47,056 bases of DNA from JAWLAT01 sp041395325 (GTDB taxonomy: Bacteria > Pseudomonadota > Gammaproteobacteria > Xanthomonadales > SZUA-5): assembly GCA_041395325.1 (NCBI GenBank), contig JAWLAT010000035.1:1-47056 (forward strand), read 5' to 3'. The notes beneath the pieces were generated by a model that did no database searches, had not been told where the DNA came from, and saw nothing but the letters and a program-made list of their open reading frames with translations. Positions 33,075 through 42,569 of the stretch are shown in pieces. The stretch's first letter is position 1; every line of letters starts with the position of its first letter. Made by a program: the position numbers and the translations under genes.

Positions 33075-33826
33075 CTCAGGACTGGCACAGCGCGATCTAC
33101 CGCGGCTGGGTGCGCCATCGTCGCTACTGGCCGGCGGCGCATGATTTTCGCTATCGCCTCTACCACGTCTATCTCGATCTGGCCGAACTGCCGCGCCTGT
33201 TCGAGGGCCGCTGGCTGTGGTCGCTGGAGCGCGCCAATCTGGCCAGCTTTCGCCGTCGCGACTTCCTCGGTGATCCGGCCGAGCCATTGCTGGAAGCCGT
33301 GCACCGCTGCGTGCAGTCGCAATGCGGGGATCGGCTGACCGGACCGGTGCGCCTGCTCACTCACCTGCGCTACTTCGGACTGAGCTTCAATCCCGTCAGC
33401 TTCTATTACTGCTTCGATGCCAGTGGTCGCGAACTGACCCACATCGTCGCCGAGATCACCAACACGCCCTGGGGCGAACGCCATCAGTACGTGTTGCCCA
33501 TCGCGGCCGGGCAGGTGCACGGCCGCAGCTGGCACTTCGCCTTCGACAAGCGTTTCCATGTGTCGCCCTTCCTGCCGATGGACCGGCAGTACGACTGGCG
33601 CTTCGACCAGCCGGGCGATGATTTGCATGTGCACATGAACGTCAACGACGGCCAGCGCCGCCAGTTCGACGCCACACTGGTGCTGCAGCGCCGTCCATGG
33701 AGCGGCGCCGCGCTGGCCACCGTGCTGGCACGCCACCCGTTGATGACACTCAAGGTGATGCGGGCCATCTACTGGCAGGCCTTCTTGATCCGCTGCAAAC
33801 GCAATCCGTTCTACGCTCACCCCTGA
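33071..33826 (+). CDS. DUF1365 family protein
   Basis: 251 aa. DUF1365 signature: IYRGWVRHRRYWPAAHDFRYR at the start, GPVRLLTHLRYFGLSFNPVSFYYCFD, and VSPFLPMDRQYDWRF. A START/lipocalin-like or lipid-binding role has been proposed for the family, but the function is unknown. Its ATG at 33071 overlaps the stop of the FAD gene by 4 nt, and the Cfa gene starts 18 nt after it, so it is certainly in the same operon. Confidence 0.9.
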   Translation: MTQDWHSAIYRGWVRHRRYWPAAHDFRYRLYHVYLDLAELPRLFEGRWLWSLERANLASFRRRDFLGDPAEPLLEAVHRCVQSQCGDRLTGPVRLLTHLRYFGLSFNPVSFYYCFDASGRELTHIVAEITNTPWGERHQYVLPIAAGQVHGRSWHFAFDKRFHVSPFLPMDRQYDWRFDQPGDDLHVHMNVNDGQRRQFDATLVLQRRPWSGAALATVLARHPLMTLKVMRAIYWQAFLIRCKRNPFYAHP

Positions 33827-33844
33827 AGCTCACAGGTATCGCCG

Positions 33845-35125
33845 ATGGATTCCACCGCCGAACTCGCCCGCACCGACAAGACAGCCTCGCTGGCCGCCGA
33901 CAATTTCTATCGCCGACGCCTGTTCGCACTCCTGCAGCAGTTGCAGGGCTGTCTTCTGGACGTGCACGACCGTGATGGTGTGCACAGCTTCGGCGATGGC
34001 CAGGGCGAGGATGTGTTGCATGCCAACCTGAAGATCCTCGACGCGGACTTCTGGCGCCAGGCAGCGCTGGGCGGCAGTGTCGGCGTCGGTGAGGCCTACA
34101 TGGATGGCCTGTGGGAGAGCGAACATCTCACCGAACTTGTGCAGATCTTCGCCCGCAATCAGCAACTGACCGATGCGATGGAAGGCGGCCTGGCCCGTCT
34201 GGGGGCCGCCGCGCTGCGCTGGTACCACCGCCTGCGCCGCAATACGCGCCAGGGCAGCCGGCGCAACATCGCCGAGCACTACGATCTGGGCAATGATCTG
34301 TTCTCGCTGTTCCTCGATCGCAACCTGATGTACTCCAGCGCGATTTTCCGGTCTGCCGACGAGTCCCTGGACACGGCCAGTGAACGCAAGCTCGACCGCA
34401 TCTGCGACAAGCTCGAACTGCGCCCGGAGCATCATCTGCTGGAGATCGGCACGGGCTGGGGAGGCTTCGCCCTACACGCCGCCCGACGCCACGGCTGCCG
34501 CGTCACTACCACGACGATCAGTGCCGAGCAGCATCGGCTGGCCACGCAGCGGGTGGCCGAGGCCGGTCTGTCCGATCGCATCACCGTACTGCAGCAGGAC
34601 TATCGAGATTTGCAGGGCGAGTTCGATCGCATCGTCTCGATCGAGATGGTCGAGGCCGTCGGTCACCATTTTCTGGACCAATACTTCGGCGTGCTGTCGC
34701 AGCGCCTGAAGCCGAACGGGTTGGCCCTGCTGCAGGCCATCACCATCGAGGATCACCGCTTCGAACAGGCACTCAAGAGCGTGGACTTCATCAAGCGCCA
34801 CGTCTTCCCCGGCAGCTTCATCCCGTCGATCACCGCGCTATTGAACAGCGCCACCCGGCGCAGCGACATGAAACTGGTGAATCTGGAAGATATCGGCCCC
34901 AGCTACTCCCTGACGCTGCGACACTGGCACCAACGCTTCCTGCAGCAACTCGATCAGGTTCGTGCGCTGGGCTATTCCGAGCGTTTCGTGCGCTTGTGGC
35001 GCTGGTATCTGGCCTACTGCGAAGGCGGCTTTCTGGAGCGCACCATTGGCGATGTGCAACTGCTTTTCGCCAAGCCGCGCAATCGCCGCCTGCAATACCT
35101 GCCTGACCTGAAGCCCAGCCTGTGA
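33845..35125 (+). CDS. cfa: cyclopropane-fatty-acyl-phospholipid synthase family methyltransferase
   Basis: 426 aa SAM-dependent enzyme that adds a methylene or methyl to the double bond of a lipid acyl chain. N-terminal lipid-binding domain; then SAM motif LLEIGTGWGGFALHAA (about 199), SIEMVEAVGHHFLDQYF with the catalytic region, KRHVFPGSFIPS, and C-terminal YCEGGFLERTIGDVQLLFAKP. All family marks are present and the length is normal. The product could be cyclopropane, or a methylated acyl chain as in UfaM-like enzymes; which one cannot be read here. Symbol given for the family. Confidence 0.9.
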   Translation: MDSTAELARTDKTASLAADNFYRRRLFALLQQLQGCLLDVHDRDGVHSFGDGQGEDVLHANLKILDADFWRQAALGGSVGVGEAYMDGLWESEHLTELVQIFARNQQLTDAMEGGLARLGAAALRWYHRLRRNTRQGSRRNIAEHYDLGNDLFSLFLDRNLMYSSAIFRSADESLDTASERKLDRICDKLELRPEHHLLEIGTGWGGFALHAARRHGCRVTTTTISAEQHRLATQRVAEAGLSDRITVLQQDYRDLQGEFDRIVSIEMVEAVGHHFLDQYFGVLSQRLKPNGLALLQAITIEDHRFEQALKSVDFIKRHVFPGSFIPSITALLNSATRRSDMKLVNLEDIGPSYSLTLRHWHQRFLQQLDQVRALGYSERFVRLWRWYLAYCEGGFLERTIGDVQLLFAKPRNRRLQYLPDLKPSL

Positions 35126-35676
35126 AGATCCTGCTCAATCTGATTCTCTTCCAGCTGACCTGGATGGCCGCCGTTGGCGGTGCCGGACAAGGCCTGTGGT
35201 GGCCGGGTCTGGTCATGCTGGTCGTGTTCGCTGGCTGGCATCTGGCCACCACGCCGTGGCTGCGTCAGGACCTGGTGTTGTTTGCCGGCGTCACGCTGGG
35301 CGGCTTTGCGGTCGATACGCTGCTGCTGCAATTGGGCGTGCTGCGCTACGCCACACCGGTTCCGTCCGCGGCGGTCGCGCCGATCTGGATTGTCGTGCTG
35401 TGGGCGGCCTTTGCCTTGACCCTCAATCACTCGATGCGCTTCCTGCGCGGGAAAGCTGCCCTGGGTGTGCTGTTCGGTCTGCTCGGCGGCCCGTTGGCCT
35501 ACTGGGTCGCGGCCAAGGTCTGGGGCGCGGCCGAATTCGGCATGGCCGATTGGCAATCGCTGCTCTGCCTGGGCCTGGCCTGGGCCATCCTGACGCCGCT
35601 ACTGATGGCCTGGGCCGTGAAACTGGTGCCGCAGATCGACGGCGCCGCGCCTGCCGTGCAGGTGGCCAGTGCTTGA
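35122..35676 (+). CDS. DUF2878 family membrane protein
   Basis: 184 aa, four to five membrane helices (NLILFQLTWMAAVGGAG, LVMLVVFAGWHL, WIVVLWAAFALTLNHSMRFL, LLCLGLAWAILTPLLMAW). DUF2878 is regularly found beside the FAD oxidase/DUF1365/Cfa genes. The GTG start at 35122 overlaps the cfa stop (GTGA). Function unknown; membrane partner or lipid carrier are possibilities. Confidence 0.85.
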   Translation: MKILLNLILFQLTWMAAVGGAGQGLWWPGLVMLVVFAGWHLATTPWLRQDLVLFAGVTLGGFAVDTLLLQLGVLRYATPVPSAAVAPIWIVVLWAAFALTLNHSMRFLRGKAALGVLFGLLGGPLAYWVAAKVWGAAEFGMADWQSLLCLGLAWAILTPLLMAWAVKLVPQIDGAAPAVQVASA

Positions 35677-36451
35677 CTGGCATCCATTGCTGATCGTGGC
35701 GCTGATCGCCGCGTTGGCCATGACAGGCACCTGGTCGCTGCAGCGGCGCACCCGCAACACCGGCTTTGTCGACGTCTGCTGGGCGGGCTCACTCGGCTTT
35801 GCGGCGCTCTACTACAGCATCACGGCCGATGGCGGCCTGGCGCCGCGGCTGCTGGTTGCCATGCTGGGTGGCATCTGGGGCTTCCGGCTCGCCATCCATC
35901 TGCTCGCCCGCGTGCTGGCCGAGCCCGAGGACGGTCGCTACGCCTATCTGCGTGCGCATTGGAACAACGACCAGCGCAAGTTGTACGCCTTCTTCCTGGC
36001 GCAGGCGCTGCTGGTGGTGCTGTTCTCGGTGCCCTTCCTGGTGGCCGCGCACAACCCCAATGAAGGCCCCACCTTCCCGATGCTGGCCGCGGTCATCATC
36101 TGGTTGATCGCACTCGGTGGCGAAGCGCTGGCTGACCAGCAACTGGCGCGCTTTCGGGCCGACCGGCGCAATCGTGGCCGTACCTGCCGGGAAGGCCTGT
36201 GGGCCTGGTCACGTCACCCGAACTACTTCTTCGAGTGGCTGCACTGGTTTGCCTATGTGCTGATGGCCTGGGACGCCCCCTGGGGCTGGCTGGCCTGGCT
36301 GGGCCCGGTCCTCATGGGCATCAGCCTGAACTGGATCACCGGCATTCCCTACGTGGAAGCGCAGGCCCTGCGCTCACGCGGGGACGACTACCGTGCCTAT
36401 CAGCGCGAGGTCAGCCGCTTCATCCCCTGGTTCCCCAAGACCCGCAGCTGA
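35669..36451 (+). CDS. DUF1295 family membrane protein (steroid 5-alpha-reductase-like)
   Basis: 260 aa with six or more helices. The C-terminal WSRHPNYFFEWLHWFAYVL and GIPYVEAQALRSRGDDYRAYQREV are the signatures of DUF1295, a branch related to steroid 5-alpha reductases and ICMT-type methyltransferases, which use NADPH or SAM at the membrane. The GTG start at 35669 lies inside the DUF2878 end. It may reduce or methylate a lipid intermediate; the substrate is unknown. Confidence 0.88.
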   Translation: MLDWHPLLIVALIAALAMTGTWSLQRRTRNTGFVDVCWAGSLGFAALYYSITADGGLAPRLLVAMLGGIWGFRLAIHLLARVLAEPEDGRYAYLRAHWNNDQRKLYAFFLAQALLVVLFSVPFLVAAHNPNEGPTFPMLAAVIIWLIALGGEALADQQLARFRADRRNRGRTCREGLWAWSRHPNYFFEWLHWFAYVLMAWDAPWGWLAWLGPVLMGISLNWITGIPYVEAQALRSRGDDYRAYQREVSRFIPWFPKTRS

Positions 36452-36474
36452 TTCCCGACCGACCGAGAGTACCG

Positions 36475-37530
36475 ATGAGCCTGATCGACCTGTGCGAGCG
36501 CGGCTGGATTCCCGATGCCCTGACCCGCCTCGGGATTCGCCGATTGTGTGCCGACCGCCTGCGCAGCGAGCGCGCCGAGGGTGCTGCGCAGCGCAAACTG
36601 GCGCAACTGCAGCTGCTGCGGGAAAGCCCACTGGCCATCGAAACCGAGGCGGCCAATCAGCAGCACTACGAAGTGCCCGCCGACTTCTTCCGGCGCTGCC
36701 TGGGAAAGCGACTCAAGTACTCGTCCTGCTACTACCCCACCGGCGCGGAAACGCTGGATCAGGCCGAGGAAGCGATGCTGGCGCTCTACCTGCAGCGCGG
36801 CGAATTCGTCGACGGTCAGGACATTCTGGAACTGGGCTGCGGCTGGGGCTCGGCGACGCTCTACCTCGCCGAAAAGCTCCCCAACGCCCGCATCACTGGC
36901 GTCTCCAATTCACACTCGCAACGCCAGTACATCGAGGAACAGTGCCGTCAGCGCGGCCTGGAGAACGTGCGCATCCTGACCTGCGACGTCAACGTGCTGG
37001 AACTCGAACCGGACGCCTTCGATCGCTGCATCTCGATCGAGATGTTCGAGCATGTGCGCAACTACCAGACGCTGCTGCAGCGCATCTCCGGCTGGCTACG
37101 CCCCGGCGGCAAGCTGTTCGTCCACGTCTTCGCCCATCGCGAACTGCTCTACCCCTTCGAGACCGAAGGCGACGACAACTGGATGGGCCGCTACTTCTTC
37201 ACCGGCGGCCTGATGCCCAGTTTCGACACCCTGCCCCAGTTCCACCGCGATCTCGTTGTCGAAGAACAGTGGTGGCTGGACGGCCGCCACTATCAACGCA
37301 CCTCCGAGCACTGGCTGCAAAACACCGATCGCCATCGCCAGGAAATCCTGCGCCTGTTCGAACACAGCTATGGCAAGGATCAGGCCGCCCTCTGGTTACA
37401 ACGCTGGCGCATGTTCTACCTCGCCTGCGCCGAGTGCTTCGGTTACGACCAGGGCCGGGAATGGGGCGTGGCGCATTATCGGTTTGGGAAACGAATTGCC
37501 ACTCTGGGCAAGGAGAGTATCGACCCCTGA
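36475..37530 (+). CDS. second SAM-dependent, Cfa-related methyltransferase
   Basis: 351 aa. SAM motif ILELGCGWGSATLYLAEKLP (about 118), then ITGVSNSHSQRQYIEEQC, CISIEMFEHVRNYQTLLQRI and LFVHVFAHRELLYPFETEGDDNWMGRYFFTGG. The last segment and the missing long C-terminal lipid domain separate it from classical Cfa; it is nearer to the coclaurine/tocopherol-like methyltransferases that accompany Cfa clusters. ATG 36475, 24 nt after DUF1295. Last gene of the cluster. Confidence 0.88.
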   Translation: MSLIDLCERGWIPDALTRLGIRRLCADRLRSERAEGAAQRKLAQLQLLRESPLAIETEAANQQHYEVPADFFRRCLGKRLKYSSCYYPTGAETLDQAEEAMLALYLQRGEFVDGQDILELGCGWGSATLYLAEKLPNARITGVSNSHSQRQYIEEQCRQRGLENVRILTCDVNVLELEPDAFDRCISIEMFEHVRNYQTLLQRISGWLRPGGKLFVHVFAHRELLYPFETEGDDNWMGRYFFTGGLMPSFDTLPQFHRDLVVEEQWWLDGRHYQRTSEHWLQNTDRHRQEILRLFEHSYGKDQAALWLQRWRMFYLACAECFGYDQGREWGVAHYRFGKRIATLGKESIDP

Positions 37531-37746
37531 CCGGTTCAGTTAGGGGGATAGACCGAGCTAAAGTCATGTTCGCCGGCAATCGAACAGCGGGCACCCCAGC
37601 ATGATTGCACCCAGGCAAAACCCGGTGCCTTATGCGAGCACATACAGTGTCAAGCTACGATCCGACCATCGCCGTTCCAACTGGCAATGCGAAATCTCGA
37701 GCAGAGATCGCCCAACCATCCAGGCTGGACGATCTCATGTAGCCTA

Positions 37747-38646
37747 CTACCAGTGACTGACAGTCAGCTCTTCAAACTGAAAAACAGGGCGCAGACTGGT
37801 CCCGACGCCACTCTTCCACGCGGTACCCAAGTTGCCGTAGCGGAAATTCATGGGTGCCATCTGATTCCCATACAGCAATTCGGTGTGGGCCACATTGTTC
37901 GCAGCCCCGTTCAGCGCCGTGGAAGGGATGGCATTGACCCAAACCAGAACTTCTTCATTACCTGTGCCGTCACCAAGATCATCCACGATCATGTAAAAAT
38001 GATAGGTCAGGTGCCCACCGGTATTGCTGCTCGCACGGTAACCCTTCACACCCATTCTTACCCGAGCATCACCTTCGACGGAAATCGACTGGTTCACCAC
38101 CGGCGCCGGATATCCAGTGTCACCATCGACGCCATAGGCAGTCAAGACCATCTGACCTCCGGCATCACTGTGAACCGCGACGGCGATACCACCGTCTGTG
38201 CCGTACGGGTAGGTCCCATCCACCCGGCCTTGAAAGTTGACCTGGAAGAATGTCGCATAGTCAGCACCACTGGTCTCGAAAACCCCCTTGTTGAGCACCA
38301 GCGAAAGTTCACCGTTCCGAGTGCCGGATTGCGGCAGCATCGTGATCTCACGATACCCTTTGCCGTTTGCGCCAAACAGCGTCGGGCCGCCGCATGCCTG
38401 AATGGCGGGGCAACCACCCCGCACATTCCCGGCGATCGACGCAAGAGGTGGAATCATCATCAGATTGGAATTACCAACAAGCGGAGTGCTCGTTGACGTT
38501 ATAAAACTGATTTGCGGAGCCAGTATGGCGCTGTCAGTAGCGCAGCTCGATGGGCCTGCAGTTATATCGTCACACTCACTCGCAGTCAACGCGCCGGAAA
38601 GCAACTGAAGCACCGTCGCTCCAACAAGAACAAATTTACTTCTCAT
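37747..38646 (-). CDS. secreted protein of unknown function
   Basis: 299 aa, signal peptide (MRSKFVLVGATVLQLLSGALTA). GGAG lies 6 nt before the ATG. The body is beta-rich and Gly-rich (YREITMLPQSGTRNGELSLVLNKG broken into strands, QGRVDGTYPYGTDGG, YHFYMIVDDLGDGTG) and ends FQFEELTVSHW, like a jelly-roll or lectin-like secreted domain. Several Cys near the N-terminus. I do not recognise the family. Its base composition is visibly more AT-rich than its neighbours, which suggests acquisition. The disrupted kinase gene is 9 nt upstream and may be cotranscribed. Confidence 0.6.
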   Translation of the reverse strand: MRSKFVLVGATVLQLLSGALTASECDDITAGPSSCATDSAILAPQISFITSTSTPLVGNSNLMMIPPLASIAGNVRGGCPAIQACGGPTLFGANGKGYREITMLPQSGTRNGELSLVLNKGVFETSGADYATFFQVNFQGRVDGTYPYGTDGGIAVAVHSDAGGQMVLTAYGVDGDTGYPAPVVNQSISVEGDARVRMGVKGYRASSNTGGHLTYHFYMIVDDLGDGTGNEEVLVWVNAIPSTALNGAANNVAHTELLYGNQMAPMNFRYGNLGTAWKSGVGTSLRPVFQFEELTVSHW

Positions 38647-38655
38647 ATCAACTCC

Positions 38656-41186
38656 TCAGCTTTCTTCACTTGAAGGACTTACACTCTTGCACTGTTCCCT
38701 TATATTCAGCATCAGACCTGCTGATTCAGAGCCGCCGAACTCCGGAGACATCCTAAACCCCTCCTCAGCTACATTCAGCAGTTGCTCCGATTCTTTGCAG
38801 TCGCCTTTTGCTCTAATAGCCTGCGCCAAATGGACCCTGAACGTGAAGAGCGATTTCGAATCTGGCGGAAGATGCAGTTCCGCGAGGCGAACCGAATCCC
38901 TGAGAGCCGAGATCGCCCGAACTTCATCCCCGGCCACGAGGAATATTGCCCCAAGATTGAACAATGGCGTCATCAGTCTTGGACTGCTTTCACCGTAGAT
39001 CTTTTGATAAATACGCACTTGGCCAGAAATGGCATCAGCCGCCTCATCAAATCGGCCGGAAGTCTTCATTGCGAGGCCCAGTGCTGACAATGATCTCGCG
39101 TGCTCGGACGAATCCAATCCAAAATATTCTATCGCCATAGCCCTCGCGTTCTCGGCATACACTACGGCTTCCTCATTCCGTCCGTTGCGGCGATATGCCA
39201 CACCGAGCCCCCCTTCGATTGAAACATCGATCGACTTTGTGCTCGCCGGATGGGCAGCCATTAATTTCTTTGCGTCGTTCAGCAGGGCGATGGCATCCTC
39301 AGACCTACCGCGGATTGATAGCATGGTGGCGTAGCTAATGAGCCCCCTATAGAAATCATCCGGCGGACTCAACATAGGCACTGCAGGCGACAGCTCGGTT
39401 ACGAAACGCTGACCAAACTCCAGCAACTCGATCTGCAAGGACATGTCATATAGATAGCTGATTTTTAGGGCGCCGAACATTGCACGCTCTAATTCCGTAC
39501 TCTGCAGTGACTCCATCCTTTCGAGCTGAATAGCCACCTCGGGCAAGAGTCGTTGCGCCAGCGCACTTCGCCCCTGAATTCGCGCGAGCTGAAACTCAAT
39601 CCCCCGGCTTTCGACACCTTTCTCGATCAGTAGTTCTGCAGACATTGCTGTTGTTGCAGCCTCATTTGCCAAACTCAAAGCCAGCTGCGCCTCCGCAATC
39701 GTCGCCAATAGTTGCGCCTTCAGTTCGGGCTGCTCAGTGAGTTCGGTTTCCAACTGTTTCGCACCACGATCCAAGATGTCCCTCGCCTTCACATCCTTGC
39801 CCAACTCCCCTCCTGGGTTCGCCGCAGCAAAGGCGTCGATCAGGAACTGGGTGACGTGCTGGGCGCGGTCGCGTTGTTGCTGGGCGTCGGCCAGGGCGGC
39901 TTCGGCGGCATCGCGTTGGGCCTTGGCTTCGATGGACTGCAGGTAGGTGATCACGCTGGAAGCGAGCAACGCGATGGCGGCGGCGGTGGCGGCGCCGACC
40001 GACCAGCGGTGTCTTCCGATGAACTTGCGGGTGCGGTACCAGCCGTGGCCACCGCGGGCCTGCACCGGTTTGCCGTCCAACCAGGCCTGCAGGTCGGTGA
40101 TCAGATCGTCGACCGAGCGATAGCGCTCGCCGGGGGCCTTGCGCAGGCAGGTCAGGACGATAGCGTCCAGCTCGCCCTTGAGCAGGCGTGACCAGTCCCG
40201 CGGTGGATCGCCCTCGCCTGCCCGTTTGGCCAGCCGCTGGCTGGGCGTTTCGGGCAGCTCGTGCAGGATCTTCGTCTCGGCCTCGGCCGCACTCAGGCCC
40301 TTGAGTTCAATCGCTGGCTGGCCGCTGAGGACTTCGTACAGCAGCGTGCCTAGACCGTAGATGTCGCAGCCCACGGTGATCGCATCACCCAGCAGTTGCT
40401 CGGGCGCAGCATGCTGCGGCGAGAAGAAACGCTGTCCGGTGATCGTCTGCGATACCGCCTGACCAGCCAGCTGACCGGCCAGCGGCTTGGCGATGCCGAA
40501 GTCCAGCAGATGCGGTTGGCCCTGCGTATCGACCAGGATATTGCCGGGCTTGAGATCACGGTGAACGATCAGCGCCTGGTGGGCGTAGGCGACCGCCTTG
40601 GCGACCTCGATCAGCAACTGCACCCGATCGCGCAGCGACAGCTGCTGCTCGCGCACGTAGCGGGTCAGCGGCAGGCCTTCGACGTAGTCCATCACGTAGT
40701 AGGGCGTGCCATCGGCCAGCTGTTCGGCATCGATCAGCCGGGTGATGGCCGGGTGATGGCCGGGTGGTCCAGCTGCGCCAGCACCTGGCGCTCCACCTCG
40801 AAGCGCTCGCGGAAGCCTTCGGCCAGCAGGTCACGGGCCAGGAACTTGATCGCCACCCGCTGCTGCACCACGCCGTCGTTGCGCTCGGCCAGATAGACCG
40901 AACCCATGCCGCCGGCACCCAGCGGCCGCACCAGCGTGTAGCGCCCAACCTGCGCCCCGACCAGCGACTCGGGCTCGGCACCCAGCAGCATCGCATCCAG
41001 CTCACCGACCGCCTTGCGTGCCGTGTGCCGAGCCAACACCTCATCCGAAGCCAACAGCGATTCCAGCTGCCGACGCAGCGCCGGATCGTCAGCGCATTCT
41101 CGATCGAGCACAGCCGCCCACTGACCCGGATCCAGATCGGCCAGCTGGTCGAACAGCTGTTGCAGGCGGTTGAGGTCGGACATCAA
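38656..41186 (-). pseudogene. Ser/Thr protein kinase with TPR-like C-terminus, frameshifted
   Basis: Two frames of one gene. 41186-40734 encodes the N-lobe: glycine loop LGAGGMGSVY (about 89-98) and VAIK Lys114. 40695-38656 holds HRDLKPGN, DFG, a kinase C-lobe, one membrane helix (VGAATAAAIALLASSVITYL, about 396-418 of the restored protein) and a long helical TPR-like region. Between them an 11-bp unit is present twice (40741-40762), shifting the frame to a stop after ITRPSPG. Deleting one copy restores LDHPAITRLIDAEQ and an 839-aa Hanks-type kinase. As written neither piece is an active kinase. The C-terminal third is more AT-rich than the kinase part. Confidence 0.85.
40741..40762. repeat. 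11-bp tandem duplication that splits the kinase
   Basis: GGTGATGGCCG occurs exactly twice in tandem (40741-40751, 40752-40762), and 11 is not a multiple of three. One copy restores the frame. Possible slipped-strand site; a sequencing or assembly artefact cannot be excluded. Confidence 0.85.
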
Positions 41187-41300
41187 TGAGCCGAGATCGG
41201 CGCGGTCATTGCCGAAGCAGCGCTGATGCTGGTGCGAGTGGATCGATCAGGCAAGGGCGTGTGGCGAACCAGAGCGACCGGCGGTCGCCTTGATGCAGAC

Positions 41301-41327
41301 GGTCGCGAGCATGGCTCGCTCCTACAG
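41301..41327. repeat. REP-like palindrome (GCGAGC-ATG-GCTCGC)
   Basis: GCGAGC-ATG-GCTCGC followed by TCCTACAGG, a sequence pattern typical of REP elements in pseudomonads and xanthomonads. It lies in the 288-bp gap between the kinase start and the DUF808 gene, in which I see no gene. Confidence 0.55.
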
Positions 41328-41474
41328 GTGGAGCCATGGCCCGCAAGGTGGTTTCCGGGCGGCGAAGATTTTGGCGCCGAGGCTGTGTACTTGGTCGGCG
41401 CCAGCACAAAACAACCGAGGTCCCCTCACCCGCTTCCGCTACCATCCCCCCTCTCTCCTTCGCGGAATCTCGCC

Positions 41475-42413
41475 ATGGCCGGCAGCAGCCTGCTCACGCT
41501 GATCGATGACATCGCCACGCTGCTCGACGACGTGGCGGTGATGAGCAAGGTGGCGATGAAGAAGACCGCCGGCGTGCTGGGGGACGATTTGGCGCTGAAT
41601 GCCGAGCAGGTCACCGGGGTGAAGCCGGATCGGGAACTGCCGGTGGTCTGGGCGGTGGCGAAGGGGTCCTTCCTGAACAAGGCGATCCTGGTCCCGGCGG
41701 CGCTGGCGATCAGCGCCTTTCTGCCCTGGGCGATCATTCCGCTGCTGATGCTGGGCGGCGCCTTCCTTTGCTATGAGGGCTTCGAGAAGGTGGCGCACAA
41801 GCTGCTGCATTCGAAGTCCGAGGACGATGAGAAGCACCAGCAGCGGGTCAAGGCGGTGTCCGACCCGCAAGTGGATCTGGTGGCCTTCGAGAAGGACCGC
41901 ATCCAGGGTGCGATCCGCACCGATTTCATCCTGTCGGCCGAGATCCTGGTGATCACGCTGGGCTCGGTGGCCGGCAGCGCCTTCATGACCCAGGTGGCGG
42001 TGATGATCACCGTCGCGGTGCTGATCACCGTGGGCGTTTACGGCATCGTTGCCGGCATCGTGAAACTGGACGATGCAGGGCTCTGGCTGAGCCGGCGCGA
42101 GGGATTCCAGCAGACATTGGGCCGCTGGATCCTGACCGCGGCGCCCTGGCTGATGAAGAGTTTGTCGGTGGCCGGGACCGCAGCCATGTTCCTGGTGGGT
42201 GGCGGCATTCTGGTACATGGCCTGCCGCCGCTGCATCACTTCATCGAGGCCGGCACCGAGGCCGCCGCCAGCGTGCCGACCTTTGGCGCGCTACTCAGTG
42301 GCCTGAGCACGATGCTGGCCCAGGGGATCGTGGGCATCGTCGCTGGCGGGCTGCTGGTGGGCCTGTTCACGCTGATCGGCAGGCTGCGTGGTGGCCGCAA
42401 CGAGAGCCACTGA
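41475..42413 (+). CDS. DUF808 (YedI-like) membrane protein
   Basis: 312 aa. The family start MAGSSLLTLIDDIATLLDDV is unmistakable and fixes the ATG at 41475, although the frame opens at 41226. Several membrane helices follow (AALAISAFLPWAIIPLLMLGG, LVITLGSVAGSAFMTQVAVM, AGIVKLDDAG border, and C-terminal ones). DUF808 proteins are inner-membrane proteins of unknown function, perhaps transporters. Confidence 0.92.
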   Translation: MAGSSLLTLIDDIATLLDDVAVMSKVAMKKTAGVLGDDLALNAEQVTGVKPDRELPVVWAVAKGSFLNKAILVPAALAISAFLPWAIIPLLMLGGAFLCYEGFEKVAHKLLHSKSEDDEKHQQRVKAVSDPQVDLVAFEKDRIQGAIRTDFILSAEILVITLGSVAGSAFMTQVAVMITVAVLITVGVYGIVAGIVKLDDAGLWLSRREGFQQTLGRWILTAAPWLMKSLSVAGTAAMFLVGGGILVHGLPPLHHFIEAGTEAAASVPTFGALLSGLSTMLAQGIVGIVAGGLLVGLFTLIGRLRGGRNESH

Positions 42414-42465
42414 GCCGCTGGATCCGTCAATTTCGACTGAATGAGCGGTGGCTGGGCGCTTGTGT

Positions 42466-42486
42466 GATGGCGCAGGTGGCGCCATC
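42466..42486 (+). terminator. hairpin after the DUF808 gene
   Basis: GATGGCGC-AGGTG-GCGCCATC, an 8-bp perfect stem 52 nt after the DUF808 stop. No T run follows, so its role as terminator is uncertain. Confidence 0.4.
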
Positions 42487-42505
42487 AATGCAGCAGAAGC
42501 GAATG

Positions 42506-42522
42506 TTCCCGCTCAACGGGAA
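42506..42522. promoter_or_regulatory. palindrome upstream of the Bax-inhibitor gene
   Basis: TTCCCG-CTCAA-CGGGAA lies 48 nt before the Bax-inhibitor-1 start, with an AT-richer stretch (GAGAATTGGTTAGGATAGG) after it that may be the promoter. It could be an operator. Confidence 0.35.
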
Positions 42523-42569
42523 TGAGAATTGGTTAGGATAGGACCCAGAACCCACCGGGAGAGTTTTCC

